Positions 24,219 through 38,165 of a stretch of 64,000 nt of DNA are shown one piece after another. This DNA is from Mytilisepta virgata. Taxonomy: Eukaryota > Mollusca > Bivalvia > Mytilida > Mytilidae. A program made the position numbers and the translations under genes. The DNA lies in NCBI GenBank assembly GCA_028015205.1, contig CM051517.1, positions 57,597,455-57,661,454 of the forward strand. The letters run 5' to 3'. The first letter of the stretch is position 1, and every line of letters starts with the position of its first letter. The notes below the pieces were generated by a model that did not search any database, was not told where the DNA came from, and worked only from the letters and a program-made list of their open reading frames with translations.

Positions 24219-25617
24219 GATGGGGGATAACTCAATCAAATGGAATTAATCTTATTTTGAAAGGCTATTTTGTCAGTAATGGAATTGAAAAAAGTTTCCA
24301 GTAAGTTAGTTATGAAAATGAAAGGATATAGTGTAAACATCAGTGAGACTTTAAATCCTATTGAATTGAATGAAGTAATGACAACATGCAACATGAGATA
24401 TTGGTTGTCCATTTGTAACCTTCAAGAAAAAAGTTCACTTTCAGAGGTTTTATTTTTTGTTTATTAACATTCATTTGGAAATAAGATTTCAGAATTAATT
24501 TTTAGTTGATGAGGAGGTTTTTATATAATCAGTAGCTGATGCCCATTTGGTTTAAATGGTGTTTAATTTTTTTTCAGATAACATTTTGATTGTTGATGAA
24601 ATTAGTTTGACAAAAATTTATAAATTCTTTTAAACAAAATTTATTTCACTATTTGTTAATCGCTATTTGCATAAGTTATTGTCCAATTGAGCAGTCATCT
24701 CAAAAATGGCATTCATGAAATGTATGAAAAAATATTTTCATTTATTTAAAAAAAAAATTATCATTTTTCTGATTATGTATGCCTGCTCAGAAGGGGGATA
24801 ACTCAATCAAGCAATTAATCTTATTTTGAAAGGTTTTGTCAACGGATTTGAAAAAAAGTTTTCAGTAAGTTCTGACAATGAAGGATATGGTGTATGCATC
24901 AGTGAGATTTGAATACAGTAGATACTATAAATCTTGAGGGTTGTCAGTTTATAAGCTTTTAAATATGAAAATGAAAGGATATGGTGTAAAAATCATTGAA
25001 CAATTGAAATCCTGTTGAATTGAATCCTAAAGTAATACAAACTTGTAACAAGTGGTTGAGGTTGTCTATTTGTTAGTTTCAAGAAAGTTTCAGATTATTT
25101 GTTTATTTATTGACGTCCATTCGGACAGAAATTTTGATAGCATTGTTATTCATTGAGAAATGTTTATCAATCAATAGCCAAAGCTCATTTGGTGATTTTT
25201 TCAATTTTTTTAGTTAAAAAAGTTTATAACAAAAATTTAAAAAATTTTGAGACAAAAGATTCTTCCGTAGGTTATGAATATGATATAAAAGGATATGACG
25301 TATCCATCAATGAGACTCGAAATTCTAATTTAAAAAGGAAGGAAATACAATTTGCAACACTGTGGAAGTGTTCATTTGTTGATTTCAAATTTACTTTCAG
25401 ATGTTTTATATTTTGTTCTTTTATTGACTTCCATATGGAAAGAATTTTTGAAATCATTTGTTCACCATAGAGAAATGTTACTTGGTAGCAAATACTCATT
25501 TGGTAAAGTCACTTTTTCAACATTATATTTCATTATTTGTTTAAAGCAAACAATGACAAAAGGGTTAAATTGTTTATTGTGAAAAGTAAGTATATCTTTG
25601 TCAGAGATGGAAAGCAG

Positions 25618-26010
25618 TTTTTAGCACACCTGGCCCAAAGGGTCATCATCATAAACTTTTTAAAAAGATCTTCTGAAACCACTGTGCCAATTAGAACAAA
25701 TCAGTTAAATGGTTAAGTGGACCTCTTTCATAAATGTATCCAATGACCCCACCCATCACCCAAGGGCCTAACATTGTTTAACATAGGACCCTATTTTAAA
25801 TTAGACCTTGTCTGAAACCACAAAGCCAACTGGAAAAAAACTTGGCAACATTGGTCCTTAGTGGTCCTCTTTCAGAACTGTATCCGATGACCCCACCCGC
25901 CATCCAAGATGGCTGTCAGAGCCTAACATAGTTTAACATAGGACCTAAGGTCGAAATCTCTGAAAGATCTTGTTTGAAACCAGTGAGCCATTTGGAACTT
26001 GACACCAAGA
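25618..26010 (+). repeat. Dispersed repeat family 1, fragment
   Basis: The fragment begins near the cacctggcccaaagggtcat head and runs through tandem modules of the type ctgaaaccactg-gccaatt-gaacaaa ... tatcc(a/g)atgaccccaccc ... catagtttaacatagg. It is part of duplicate copy 1. Non-coding; no ORF of the family makes sense as protein. Confidence 0.75.
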
Positions 26011-26039
26011 AATTTATTTTGAATTTTGAGTCCACCTAA

Positions 26040-29000
26040 ATTTTTTTTTGCTGCAGCATATCAAGGCAGAAATTTTTTTTTTGAATTTTTAAAGGAGAAA
26101 TAAAGGAATGTTATGGAGATATGAACCAAATGCTTCCTATTTTCCACTGCAATCTGACCAGTGAGCCTTCCGATTTTAACAAATCGTCTTTTCATCCATA
26201 ATTTAAACTGGTCATCTGATTCGAAAATTATGCCAAAAAAGTATTAAATCTCTTTGAAAATTCTTTGGCAAATTAAGCAAAAGTTTGATGGAGTCTTCTG
26301 TAGTTGATCCTTTTTAAAAAGTGTATTTGGGGGTCCATACCTGAGCAATAAGGCCCCTTTTTACTGAAAATTGAAAAAATCAGGAACAATACATTAAAAA
26401 AACCTTTTCTGGAACTGTTGGTGCAATTGTGACAAAAGTGTGATGGAATTGTCCTGACTCATGGTGCTGTCAAATTTTTTGTCCAAGGAAATGGACAGAC
26501 GAATCAGCAACCTTGGACTAATGGTTTGTGGTACTAAAGATGAGAATTTTCTTATAATAATGTTATTTATTATATACGGCATATTAAATCCATGTGAGTA
26601 ATACGTATATTTTAATCATTTTCTCTGAAACCGCTGAGCCAAATTGAACCAAAAGTGACAGCAATGGTCCTAAGATTTCAACTTTCAGGCAATCACTTGG
26701 ACCTCAAGAAAGATGGCTTCCACATGGAAAAATTAAGTACTGTAAATTTGGAAATTATTACGATGTTTTTATTATTGCAAAAAATGCGACAGGGTTATCG
26801 CAATAATTTACTCACATTTTGGAATTTTTTATATGAATGAAGCGTGGTTTTTCTCAATATCACAAATGTTAAAATCGCATTTTGGTCTTAAATGACAAAA
26901 TTGCAATAATAAATGCATGCAGTAATTTCTGAATTTACAGTATATTTTCTGAAATCACAAAGTAAATTGGAATAAAACTTTGTATCAATAGAATGCTGAC
27001 ACAGACAAACTTAGCTTAACATAGGAAAATGGAAGAATATGGTGTATGCATCAATGAGACTTGAATAAAGGGAATAGGGTATTTGGTGAGAATTCTCAGT
27101 TTGTTTTCTTAGAGATCTCTTTCAAAGATTTTCTTTTTTCTTTTTTGATTGACTTCCATTTTGAAAGGAATTTTGAAATTCTTAGTAAATAACATATTAT
27201 TATCAGTAGCTGATTCTAATTTTTTTTTTTTTTTAATTATTATTTGATAATTGATGAAAATTAGTTGATGGCAAAATTATTTAAAGTTATTTAGACAAAA
27301 AGAATTCTTTATATTTTAGGAATAAAAAAATGAAAAGTTATGGTTTGAACATCAGTGAGACTTGAAATCCTATTGAATGAAGTAAATTCAACTTGCAACA
27401 TGTGATGGTGGTTGTCCATTTGTTACCTTCGACAAAAAATTCTTTACTTTTTTTAGTTATTTATTAACATTCATTTGAAAATAAATTTTCAAAATTAATT
27501 TTTTGTCAATGAGCAATTTTTGATATATCGTTAGCTGATGCTCATTTGATTTAAACGTTATTTAAGTTTTTTTTTCAGATAACATTTTGATTGTCAATGA
27601 AATTAGTAAAAATTTATAAATTCTTTTAAACAAAAAAGTATTTCATTATTTGTTATTAATTAGTATTTGCATGAATTGTTGCCCAAAATGAGCAGGCATC
27701 TCGAAAATCAGCATTCCTGAAATGCATAAAAAAATCTACATTTTATTTCAGGCCTTTTTTTCATTTTCTCTAACATGCCTGTTCAGATGGGGGATAACTC
27801 AATCAAATGGAATTAATCTTATTTTGAAAGGCTATTTTGTCAGTAATGGAATTGAAAAAAGTTTCCAGTAAGTTAGTTATGAAAATGAAAGGATATGGTG
27901 TATGTAACAATGAGACTTGAATAAAGAGAATAGATTCTGCAACATCTGGTCAGTGTTCTGAGTTTGTATATTAAAAACAGCACTTTCAAAGATTTTATTC
28001 TTTATTTATTGACTTCCATTTGGAAAGGAAGTTTGAAATTCTTACTCAATGAGAATATTATTAATCAGTAGCTGATTCCAAATGTTAATTATTTTTTCAA
28101 ATGATTGTTTGATAATTGAAAAGTCATTTATGGCAAAAAAATTTACAATGGCTAAGTCATTAAGACACTTTTTTTTTATATTTTATGAATATGAAAATGA
28201 AAGGATATGGTGTAAACAGCAGTGAAACTTTAAATCCTATTGAATTCAATGAAGTAATGACAACATGCATGGTGGTTGTCCATTTGTAACCTTCAAGAAA
28301 AAAGTTCACTTTCAGAGGTTTTATTTTTTGTTTATTAACATTCATTTGGTAATAAGATTTCAGAATTAATTTTTAGTTGATGAGCAGGTTTTTATATAAT
28401 CAGTACCTGATGCCCATTTGGTTTAAATGTTGTTTAATTTTTTTTCAGATAACATTTTGATTGTTGATGAAATTAGTTCGACAAAAATTTATAAATTCTT
28501 TTAAACAAAATGTATTTCACTATTTGTTAATCACTATTTGCATCAGTTATTGTTCAAATGAAAAGGCATCTCAAAAATGGCATTCATGAAATGTATAAAA
28601 AAAAAATATTTCCATTTATTTTAAAAAAAAATTATCATTTTTCTGATTATGTATGCCTGCTCAGAAGGGGGATAACTCAATCAAGCAATTAATCTTATTT
28701 TGAAAGGTTTTGTCAACGGATTTGAAAAAAAGTTTTCAGTAATTCTGACAATGAAGGATATGGTGTATGCATCAGTGAGATTTGAATACAGTAGATACTA
28801 TAAATCTTGAGGGTTGTCAGTTTATAAGCGTTTGAATATGAAAATGAAAGGATATGGTGTAAAAAATTGTTTAATTGAAAAATTAGTTTATAACAAAAAT
28901 TTTAAAAATTTTTAGACAAAAGATTCTTCTGTAGGTTATGAATATGATATAAAAGGATATGACTTATGCATCAACGAGACTTGAAATTCTAATTTAAAAA

Positions 29001-30010
29001 GGAAGGAAATACAATTTGCAACACTCTGGAAGTCTTCATTTGTTGATTTCAAGTTTTCTTTCAGATGATTTATATTTTGTTCTTTTATTGACTTCCGTAT
29101 GGAAAGATTGAAATCATTTGTTCACCATAGAGAAATTTGTTACTTGGTAGCAAATGCTCATTTGTTAAAGTCACTTTTTCAACATAACATTTCAGTTGAT
29201 GAAATGAGTGGGAACAAAATTTTTAAAAATTTTCAAAATTTTTATATTTCACTATTTGTTTAAAGCAAACAATGACAAAAGGGTTAAATTGTTTATTGTG
29301 AAAAGTAAGTATATCTTTGTCAGAGATGGAAAGCAGTTTTAAGCACTCCTGGCCCAAAGAGTCATCGTAAACTTTAAAGATCTTCTGAAACCACTGCGCC
29401 AATTAGAACAAAACAGTTAAATGGTCCTTAAGTGGACCTCTTTCAGAAATGTATCCAATGACCCCACCCGCATTCCAAGATGACTGCCAGAGCCTAACAT
29501 AGTTTAACATAAGACCCTATTTTAAATTAAAGACCTTCTTGTCTGAAACCACAAAGCCAACATGAACAAAACTTCGCCTCAATGGTACTCTTTCAGAATT
29601 GTAACGGATGACCTGGCCCGTCATTCAGAATGGCTGCCATAGCCGAATATAGTTTAAAATAGGATCCTATGTGGAATTTACTTAAAGATCTTGGCTGAAA
29701 CAACTAGCAGTGGTCCTTAGGTGGATTCTCAGAATTATTTCTGATGGCCCCACCCGCCATTCAAGATGGCCAACATTGTTAAAAATAGTACCATATGTAA
29801 AATTTATTTGTCTAAAACCACTGGCCAAATGGAACAAAGTTTGCAGCAATGTTCCTTTGTTGGTCCTCTTACAGAATTATATCCGATGACGTGGTCCCCG
29901 ATTGAAGATGGATGCCAGAGCTGAACATAGTTTAACATAGGACCTAAGGTCGAAATCTCTGAAAGATCTTGTTTGAAACCACTGAGCCAGTTGGAACTTG
30001 ACAGCAATGT
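26040..30010 (+). repeat. Tandem segmental duplication, copy 2
   Basis: This is the partner of 22780-26035. It carries the same sequence landmarks in the same order: ttgctgcag 26050, gggggtccatacc 26327, gtttccagtaag 27859, ggttttgtcaacgg 28707, gtaagtatatctttgtc 29303, gacctaaggtcgaaatc 29941. It has extra material in the middle (around 26590-26940 and 27900-28140). The start of copy 2 abuts the end of copy 1, so the arrangement is head to tail. Confidence 0.85.
27689..27785. repeat. Nested hairpin, copy in the second duplicate
   Basis: This is the paralogue of the 24122-24218 hairpin: TGAGCAGGCAT at the left, ATGCCTGTTCA at the right, and CCTGAAAT and ATTTCAGG inside. It is followed by gggggataactcaatcaa, as in the other copies. 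Confidence 0.7.
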
Positions 30011-30080
30011 TCCAGGTTGCCAGTCAAGATGGACATAGTCCAGGTGGGCGATACAGGGTTCTGGGAGCCTCTAGTTTTAC
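29335..30080 (+). repeat. Dispersed repeat family 1, near full length
   Basis: The head (cctggcccaaagagtcatcg), five degenerate modules of roughly 120-165 bp (starting near 29375, 29540, 29690, 29810 and 29960) and the tail (gggcgatacagggttctggg, then agcctctag) are all present. This is the most complete plus-strand copy in the window and can serve as the reference for the others. Confidence 0.8.
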
Positions 30081-30129
30081 CGTGTAATTGAAGATGTGTG
30101 AAACCTGATTTGAAGAAGATTTGTAGGAC

Positions 30130-31250
30130 AAGGCAGAAGACTGTATCAAAAAAAAAGGAAATTGAAAACATGTAACATAATGTTTGAACAATAAGTATCA
30201 GTGCATCAGTCACTGAAGCTTTCTATACACACTGCAGTACACAAAATAACAGAAAATCACAGTTAAAAAAAGTTCACAAACTTACAGCAGATCAGTTTTT
30301 ACAACAAGATTGTGATTAAGGGTAAACAAGGGAGGTAATTTTGATTTTTTTTTCTCTAAAATTAAAATGTGTAAGATTTTTTATTGTAGTATTTTGTATT
30401 TACATATTTAATTTGTATTATAATTCTGTAAATGCTTTTTAAGATGAGGAAATGTTACAGCAATTTTTTTTAATATTTTTTTAATTTTTCATGTGAAATA
30501 TCGCATTAAAAAATCTATACGACAAGACACGTAACTGGCAACAAGAAATGGATGGATGACCTCTAGTGGCAATTATTACATGCATATCAGGATGAGGTAA
30601 CACAGATTGAAAGTTTGAACATAACATTCGTCGGATATAAATGCAGCATCAGTCACTGATGTTATGACTGCCATATGCAAGCACACTGCACCTCACTAAA
30701 AGAATACATTAAAAAGTATTAAAACATGGAGAATGTAGAACTAGTTGGTTTTACTAAACGATTTTTAATTAAAGGGTTAACAAGGGGGATAATTTTGAGC
30801 CTTTTTTAATGCATTATCGACTTTAATACTCTTTATAGTAGATGTTTTGTATTTACACTTTTAAATTTGTACTTTTAGTTCTGTAAAAAAAAATTTTATA
30901 TATTTTTATTTTTCTTAAACAATATAGCATTATGTGAATTAGATATCACATGAAAAAATCTATATGACAAGACACTTAACTTGTAACAAAAATAGATGGA
31001 TGACCTAGTGGCAATTATCAGGTAACAAAGATTGGATGTTTGAACATAACCATTATTTATGCAGCATCAGTCACTGATGTTATAAGCTTGCCACATGCAC
31101 TCAAACTGCAGCACACTAAAAGTATACATATAAAAAAGTAAAATAAAAAATGAACATAGAAAAATTTAGTTTTTTTTAATTGATTTTCTTGCAAAATTGT
31201 TTTGTGAGCTTAAAGTACAAATTTGATGTGTTAACTTGAATATTTAGATT
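30130..31250 (+). repeat. Three degenerate ~430-bp tandem units
   Basis: The phrases gcatcagtcactga, cacactgcagcac, ggataattttgag and gacaagacac...aacttg...atggatgacc recur in order, with the gcatcagtcactga phrase at about 30203, 30645 and 31064. The units diverge substantially. No coding potential is seen. Confidence 0.7.
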
Positions 31251-32468
31251 TTGTATTTAATTACTGAGGAGTTCATTTAATTTTGTGAAACAATTGAATA
31301 CTAAATGAGTTTTTTTGAGGAAGTTGACATTTTAAGAATTCTAGACAATAAAATTTTGAAGACCAGTTTTCCATCAGAACTGTTAATGTTTGCACAGTAG
31401 TGATTTAGCCTGAGTGGAATCTTATGGAGAAAAAAAATGTCCACCATGTGACCAAGTCTGAAGCATCGCCTTACTGGGTCAAAGGTACGAATCATTCAAC
31501 AATGCTATTTATCAATTGTTTATTATTTCATTTTTTCCCCATGGTTTATTGGGGATGTTGTAGTATTGTCCAATAATAGCTCACGGATATAGTATATGAT
31601 TGGTATTTTTACCTCACCTTGCAATAAGACCATGTGATCTATTGCCATCACTTGATTCCTTCAGTCATTGTCCAGCATAAACATTATTAAATGTTCCCTT
31701 TTCAAAAATGGCTGACTTCAGACCAATATGGCTACCATTACTAAAAATAAAAAAATCAGAAAAAATTCTCGGGAAAGAATGATGCCATTACTATCAAAAT
31801 TAAAATTAGACCAATTGGCAGATTGATCTTACAATCTGAATTTTGTCTTTGAAAACTATTGGGTAAATTTAGACCAAATCTGTTTGAATAGTTCTTAGTA
31901 GTCCCTTTATATTGTCACTTCTTTTGTTAGTAATGTACGTTTAAATACATTTTTTTAACGGCAATTTAAATCCCGATGAGAAATAGGCTCCTGAAAGTCT
32001 CTAGTTTTATTGCCCTTTCATTTACCTGTAAATTTTTAGTTTTTAGTTTTGATATCTTATTCTATTTTTATTGACATGCAATTTTTTGAGCAAATATTCA
32101 TACCATATTTCTTCTAATAAATGGCCTAAGGGCTAAGAAAATTTCCCAAAGAAGGGCATTTATTTTGTACTTCATTTTCTGATCTAAAACTGTTCAAACA
32201 GCTGCATGGACCTTTCTGGTTCTCATCTGATTTTCCTTAAGGACTAGAATAGTTTCTTTGCAAGGTTCTTTCAAGAGAATTTTTTACCCAAAATATGGGC
32301 ATAGGAAATCAAAATATATTTAATGTCTTCAATTAGAAGAAACACCAGGTATGATGCATGTATATCACATTAACAAGAAATGCTCAATTATTGCAGGTAG
32401 AATTCATCCATGCAAGATTTAAGCTGTTTTAAGTGCATGTGTTCGGACGTTTTCAACGCCATTACTCT

Positions 32469-32757
32469 GGTAAGTTTATTAAACCCCCTTCAAAGTTTGG
32501 GCGGTATATAGGTTTCAGTCTGTATGTCTGTCTATCCATCCGTCTGTACGAAATAATGTTGTCCTCAACTCCTCCTACATTACTGGCATGATTCTCATGA
32601 AACTTTATTGTTAGAACACATTATGGAGATGTGCATATTGTCAGGATATTCTGTTTGGGCGAGATGTTTGAAAAATATGACGATTTGAGCTTTGTGTAGG
32701 CTTCAAATCAGACATGTTGCTGCGGGGGTTTAGTCCCTTTCAGACAGTTCTAGTTAT
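32469..32757 (+). mobile_element. ~290-bp insertion present only in copy A
   Basis: Copy A reads gtaagttta then about 290 bases (aaacccccttcaaagtttgggcgg... to gcgggggtttagtccctttc) before resuming at gtgaaagggtgacagttgac. Copy A' at about 36830-36850 lacks the segment, giving an approximate empty site. The fragment contains the tgtctgtctatccatccgtc phrase typical of bivalve dispersed repeats. Termini and target duplication are not clear. Confidence 0.6.
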
Positions 32758-32837
32758 ATTTGAAATGTATATAGATATGTGAAAGGGTGACAGTTGACTG
32801 AGGGATAACATACTTTCATTTTCATTGATGTTTTAAG

Positions 32838-32870
32838 CTCACCTGGCCAAAGGCCAGTAAGCTCTTACCA
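32838..32870. repeat. Family 1-type palindromic head
   Basis: agctcacctggccaaaggcc followed by agtaagctc forms a near-perfect inverted repeat around AAA. It is the usual 5' end of family 1 elements, here without the body. A related head is at 47768-47800. Confidence 0.6.
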
Positions 32871-35539
32871 TCACTTGGTGTCAATTTTTCAAGGAAACAT
32901 TGAGGAGAAAAAATTTACCTCACTGCAAGTTAAGAGCCCATTGTACTTGATTTGATTGGAATTCTTTTTTTTTCATAGATTTTCCTAGACAGATCAGATC
33001 TTTGTCGACTGCGACCAACTCTGAAGCATAAAAGTTCCAAAGGTAAGAACCATGCAACATTTCTATTTAACAGGTGTTAATTATCCCCTCAACCAACGGT
33101 CCAAGTTGGGTAGGGGATATAGTGTCTTGTTCATCAGTCTGTCCCACCTTAATCTGTGATTGCCGTAATTCTCAAAGTTAATACGAGTTTCAAGAACTAA
33201 AAAGATATAGTTAATAAAAATGTTATTGTTCCATTTCTTCATAAACTTTCCTCAACATTATATGATATATGTGTATATTATGAACAATCAGTTATGTATC
33301 AAGAAAAAACATCATGTAAAATGTCTACAAAATGTAAAACAAGTGAAAATACAGGAAAGAGGATCAGCTGTCGTTTGCAACTGCTCCAGCTACTTGTTAG
33401 TATTTTTTCTTGTCTTTTGCGGGCTTGTTGACTTCAATTTTCAAGAATATATTAGTTTGGCTACATCATATGAACTTGAGTAAAAGAAAAAAGTGTTTTT
33501 ATTTCTGTTCTTCATATTAAGGTCAAAGTAAGGCTTTTATCAAGGTTATTACAACACATTCCATTTTGAGCTCTCCATTTGACTTTACATCTGACTTTCC
33601 ATATTAGCCCATTTATCCTGAGATTTCTTTTATCAGACCCCAGGTACAATATGAGTTTATAGCGATGAAACAAGGGTTGATGAGGTAAATGAGACATTAT
33701 ATATATGTCAGTTGTTGGAATTTTGAAATAGCTAGAAAAGAATTATATCCATCAGTTTGAGTTTCTATTTGTCTTGAACCGTTCCTTAACGATCCTTCAA
33801 ATCCATAATTTAGACTTCCATCTATGTCATAGACATGTGCATCAAACACAAATATGGTGCACATTTAGAGAGATGTGTTAGATTGATTTGTTCTTGATCA
33901 AAATTTCTTTAGTGCAAAATTGATATGAAATAAAATTTTATTTTAGGTTGCTTTTATGTCATATAGTAGAGGTTGACGACTTGGATAGAGAGACTTCCAT
34001 AGCTTTATGGTAACTAAAATTATTTATACCCCACACATAATACAAGGGTTGGCTAATGTTTGACCCTTCTGCCAGACCATTCTTCATTAACTTATATTTT
34101 TGCCTATTTAGAACTGTAATTTTTGTCAGGTCCTCTTCAAATTTGAATAAAGTTTGTAGTTATTAATACCTCAAATATGTTCAATTCTTCAGAAAATTGG
34201 AAATGGGGAACAAATTTTGGGGGAGAGGGACCTAAGAATGTTTCCATTCATCAGTACCTCAGATGCTTTGGATTATCAGCAAAATCTGAAATGGGCAGTT
34301 TTCAAAAATATCAAATATTAATATCATACACAAACAAGTGAAGGAAAAAAGTTAGAAAAAGCATATTAATAAGTCAGTTTCTGTTGGGATGGGGTATTTG
34401 CTCACTAAAGGTTCTTTCATTTTAATAACCTCTTTACAAAACAGAACTAAATAAAGGGAGATAATCGAATAATTTTCTTTGATCAGCTGAAGTTGGCTTT
34501 TGGAGATTGTCATTCCTATTTCTTAAAATTTAATTTAAACTTGGAAACTGTAATCTATAAATAAAAATTCCTGAGTTGATTATCTTTGCATTAGAGGTGA
34601 AAACGAATTTGTGTTTTTGCAAATAAAGAAAATATATTGAAAATATTTACACAAAAAATACTAGATCTGTTCTTACATTTAACAAAAATATTGGATTTTT
34701 TCAGATGGAATGGAGGACATTATGTAGAAACGCATTGGATTGATTTTCCAGAACTCAATGAAAACACATAATGAACATTTGACTGTTGAGGACTATTTAT
34801 AGAAATTCGTGTGATTTTTAAATGGACTGCTGTTGGCCAATCCTAAAGATCTCCTCAGTATTTTTTATCTGCTTGTATAATATTAACTTGTAATTTTTTT
34901 ATTTAAGTTTTCATAGACATCTTTTCCATCAGTGGGATGACATTCTAGATATATTGGATTTCCAACAGAAAATATTTGGGATATTAAGAAGTTTTGGATT
35001 TCAAGGGCACATATTCTCAATCCTCAATGATAACCCCATCCCATTTTTGGGGGGGGGGAGGTAGGGGGAAGTGATGTATGGAAAATATAGTCTTAAAGGT
35101 CTTTTTTACATGTATTATAGATTAGATTGAAAAAAAAACTGTTAGAAAAAAAAATGTAAATAAAAATTGTAAAGGTTTTTCATGTTCAACGAAGTGGTAA
35201 ATAAACGTCTGAAAGGCAAATTGTTTAGCTCTCACTCAAATGATTTTTTTTCTATTTCAAAATTACCACTTGCTTGAAGATGGAAATTCTTAAAAAAAAA
35301 AAAAAAAGAAAGAAAAAAAAAATTGTATAACTTTATTGAAAAACAAAATATTAGTAAAATGTAAGTTTTTTTAGAATTTGTAAAGGGTTTTGCATTTTCA
35401 ACCTAGTGGTAAAAGAATCACAAGGTAAAACATTTAGTCAGTCAGTAACACCCTCAAATACAAATTTATTTTTCTGTTTTGTTTTTAAACTTGGTTCTTA
35501 AAAAAAATTGTAACATTTTTTTTGAAACATTTTTTTTGA

Positions 35540-38165
35540 AGAGTTCATTTAATTTTAGAGACAAATGAATAATAAATGAGTTACTTTGAGGAACAGTTCA
35601 CATTTTACAATATTGTATAGTATTTGCACAGTAGTGATTTAGATGAGAAAAAAATGTCCACCATGTGACCAAGTCTGAAGCATCGCCTTACTAGGTCAAA
35701 GGTTAGAATCATTTAACAATTGTATTTATCCATTGTTTATTATTATTATTATCATATTTTTTCCCATGTTTTATTAGGGATGTAGTACGTAGTCTTGTCC
35801 AATACCCCCTTCAAAAATAAGTTTGGACTTCAGACCAATATGGCTTCCATTACTAAAAATAGAAAAAAAATCAGTAAAAAAGAAAATTAATCCCTGGGAA
35901 CAACTGGAGCAAACAAGACTTGATGAAATAGTCCTTTGGTCATCCCCTTTCAATACTATGTACAGAGGTCTGGACCTAACCAATATGGCTGGTGTTAATT
36001 GAAAATAAAATGTAAAAATGATCTGAAACAACTCCAGAAATTTAAACAATATTTTGATGGAATGGTTCATTTTCAAATGTGTGTGGGGTCTCTGACCTTG
36101 GACCTGTATGGCCGCCATTACCATTGTGAATAAAAAATCTGGAAATTTGTGTAATCTGAATTTTGTCTTAAGTACTGGGGAAATTAAGATCAAATCTCTG
36201 GTTGAATAATCCTTTGTTTCTAAATTTAGTCTTGGATCAGTACCATAAGGCAATATGGTCACTGCTAATGAAAATAAAGCCTTTGTTTTTAATGATTAAT
36301 TCCCTTTTCTGATTTTTGAATAGCAAGTTAAATCTCAGTGAGAAATACAGGACCCACGGAGGCTCTAATTTATTGTCCTATCTTATCTGTAAATTTTTGT
36401 ATTTAGTATATTTTGTATTTACAATCAATTTGAAATATCCATACCATATTTCTTTTAATAAATGACCTGAGGATTTCCAAAAAGAATTAAGGGCTTTAAG
36501 TAGAGAAATTTATTTCATACTTTATTTTCTAACGTAAAGCTATTCGATCAGCTGCATGGACCTTTTTGGTTTCATCTGATTTTCCTTAAGGACTACATTA
36601 GTATCTTTGCTAGGTTCTCTTAGGAGATAATGCAATTTTTTTACCCAAAATATGGGCAAAATGTCTAAGGTCTAGAATTTTAGGCAGGGGACTTCAATAA
36701 GAAGAAATCATGTATAATCACATTAACAAGAAATGCCTAATTATTTCAGGTAGAGTTTATTCATTCAAGATTCAAGCTGTTCAAGTGCATGTGTTAAGGT
36801 GTTTTCAAAGCATTACTCTGGTAAGTTGATTCTCTTTAATGTGTGAATTAGGGTGACAGTTGACGGTTGCCCCAGAAAATTCCCCTTAGGGAGAAAAAAT
36901 TTACCTCACTGCAAGTTGAGCCCATTGTACTCAACTGGAATTCTTTTTATTTCATAAATTATTCTAGACAGATCAGATCTAGGTCCACTGTGACAAACTC
37001 TGAAGCATAAAAGTTCCAAAGGTAATAACCATTCAACATTGCTATTTAGCAGGTGTTTATTATCCCCTCAACCAACAGGGTTTGGGAGGGGATATAGCAT
37101 TTGGTTCATCCGTCAGTCTGTCCCACTTCAAAGGTCCAATAAGTCATATAAGTATAATATTTCACCAGTGGATGCGTCTTGGAAAATAATGAAGGTCACT
37201 AAAAAAATTTGATCATCCTATCTACATATTATGCATGAGTGACTCAGGTTAAGTTTTGCGTTAGGATTCATCTCATTGCAAGTCATGTAGATATATTTAT
37301 ATATTTCACTTATGTTGAATTGGGGGATATTTAATCTGTGATTACTGAAGTTAAAAGTTTCAAGTCGAACTAAACAGATATAATAAAATTGTTATTATTA
37401 GTCCATTTAAAGAACTACATAACATTTGTTACATAATTACAAATTATCGTACAATTCTACATCTTTGGTTATTATTGAAAGAATGCAGAACTACCTCCCC
37501 TTTTTAAATTTCTAAATTTTATCTGTACATGTCAATATGAAACATGGTAATCACATCATTGTCATTTTATTGTTAGAATATGTAAAAAAAAAGTCTACAT
37601 TGACATCCTAAACAGCAACAGATATGATTATTTCAATCACCAATAACAGAAGTGACAAGTCCAATTGTTATGTTATCTAAGCGTAATGGCATATATGTAA
37701 ACAATTTGTTCATCAATTATTTTCATTATAACAGCTATGGTCACTTGAGTAATACAAACATTGTTTGGGATTAGATTCTCTTCATTCCTGTAAACACAAT
37801 GTATCAAACACAAAGATGGGGCACATCGATTATAGAGATTCTGTATATTCTATATATATATAGTCTCATGGTGCCAAATTTTGATTTATTTTAGATTGCT
37901 TTTATGTCAAAATAGTAGAGGTTCAAGACTTGGGATAGAAAGACTTCCATAGCCTTATGGTAATTAAAATTATTTATTATACCCCCACACAAAGTTGCTG
38001 GCAGCATAATGTTTATTGCCCTTCTGTTGGTTCATTCCTCATTAACTTATATTACTTTTGCATGGATAGAACTATCATTGGAAAGATTGCAAATCGTTCC
38101 TATGCCATCGGCCTCCAATTTCCAAAACTGAAAGTGTGGACTTTTCAATATCATCAAACATTAGT
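35540..38165 (+). repeat. Second tandem segmental duplication, copy A' part 1
   Basis: This begins about 4.27 kb downstream of the start of copy A and follows it in order up to the catcaaacattagtacat stretch, where similarity ends. Similarity to copy A resumes at about 42010, so copy A' is interrupted by about 3.8 kb of unrelated DNA. It includes a family 1-type tail near 36345. Confidence 0.8.

Larger units (their letters stand above)
22780..26035 (+). repeat. Tandem segmental duplication, copy 1
   Basis: The segment is repeated in direct orientation at 26040-30010. Anchors: the ttgctgcag phrase at 22785, gtatttgggggtccatacc at 23070, gtttccagtaagttag at 24293, ggttttgtcaacgg at 24830, gtaagtatatctttgtc at 25585, and gacctaaggtcgaaatc at 25945. 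The offset to copy 2 rises from about 3.26 to 4.0 kb because of indels. Inside are degenerate 300-600 bp subunits around gaaaatgaaaggatatggtg (23760, 24315, 24965, 25275). Confidence 0.85.
31268..35430 (+). repeat. Second tandem segmental duplication, copy A (~4.2 kb)
   Basis: Copy A shares ordered landmarks with 35540-38165 and then 42010-43850: ccatgtgaccaagtctgaag (31444 and 35660), gctgcatggacctttctgg, cttactctgg-like splice phrase, gacagatcagatc, catatcccctcaaccaac, ggaggttgaagacttgg, agatgctttggattatcagc (34261 and 42190), and ccatcagtgggatgacattc (34927 and 43408). No protein-coding gene is recognised inside. Confidence 0.85.

Noticed and set aside
35774..36262. 162-codon minus-strand ORF, the longest in the window
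   Set aside because: It lies within a family 1-type repeat in the segmental duplication. The paralogous region near 31700-32000 does not keep the frame, and no domain is recognisable.
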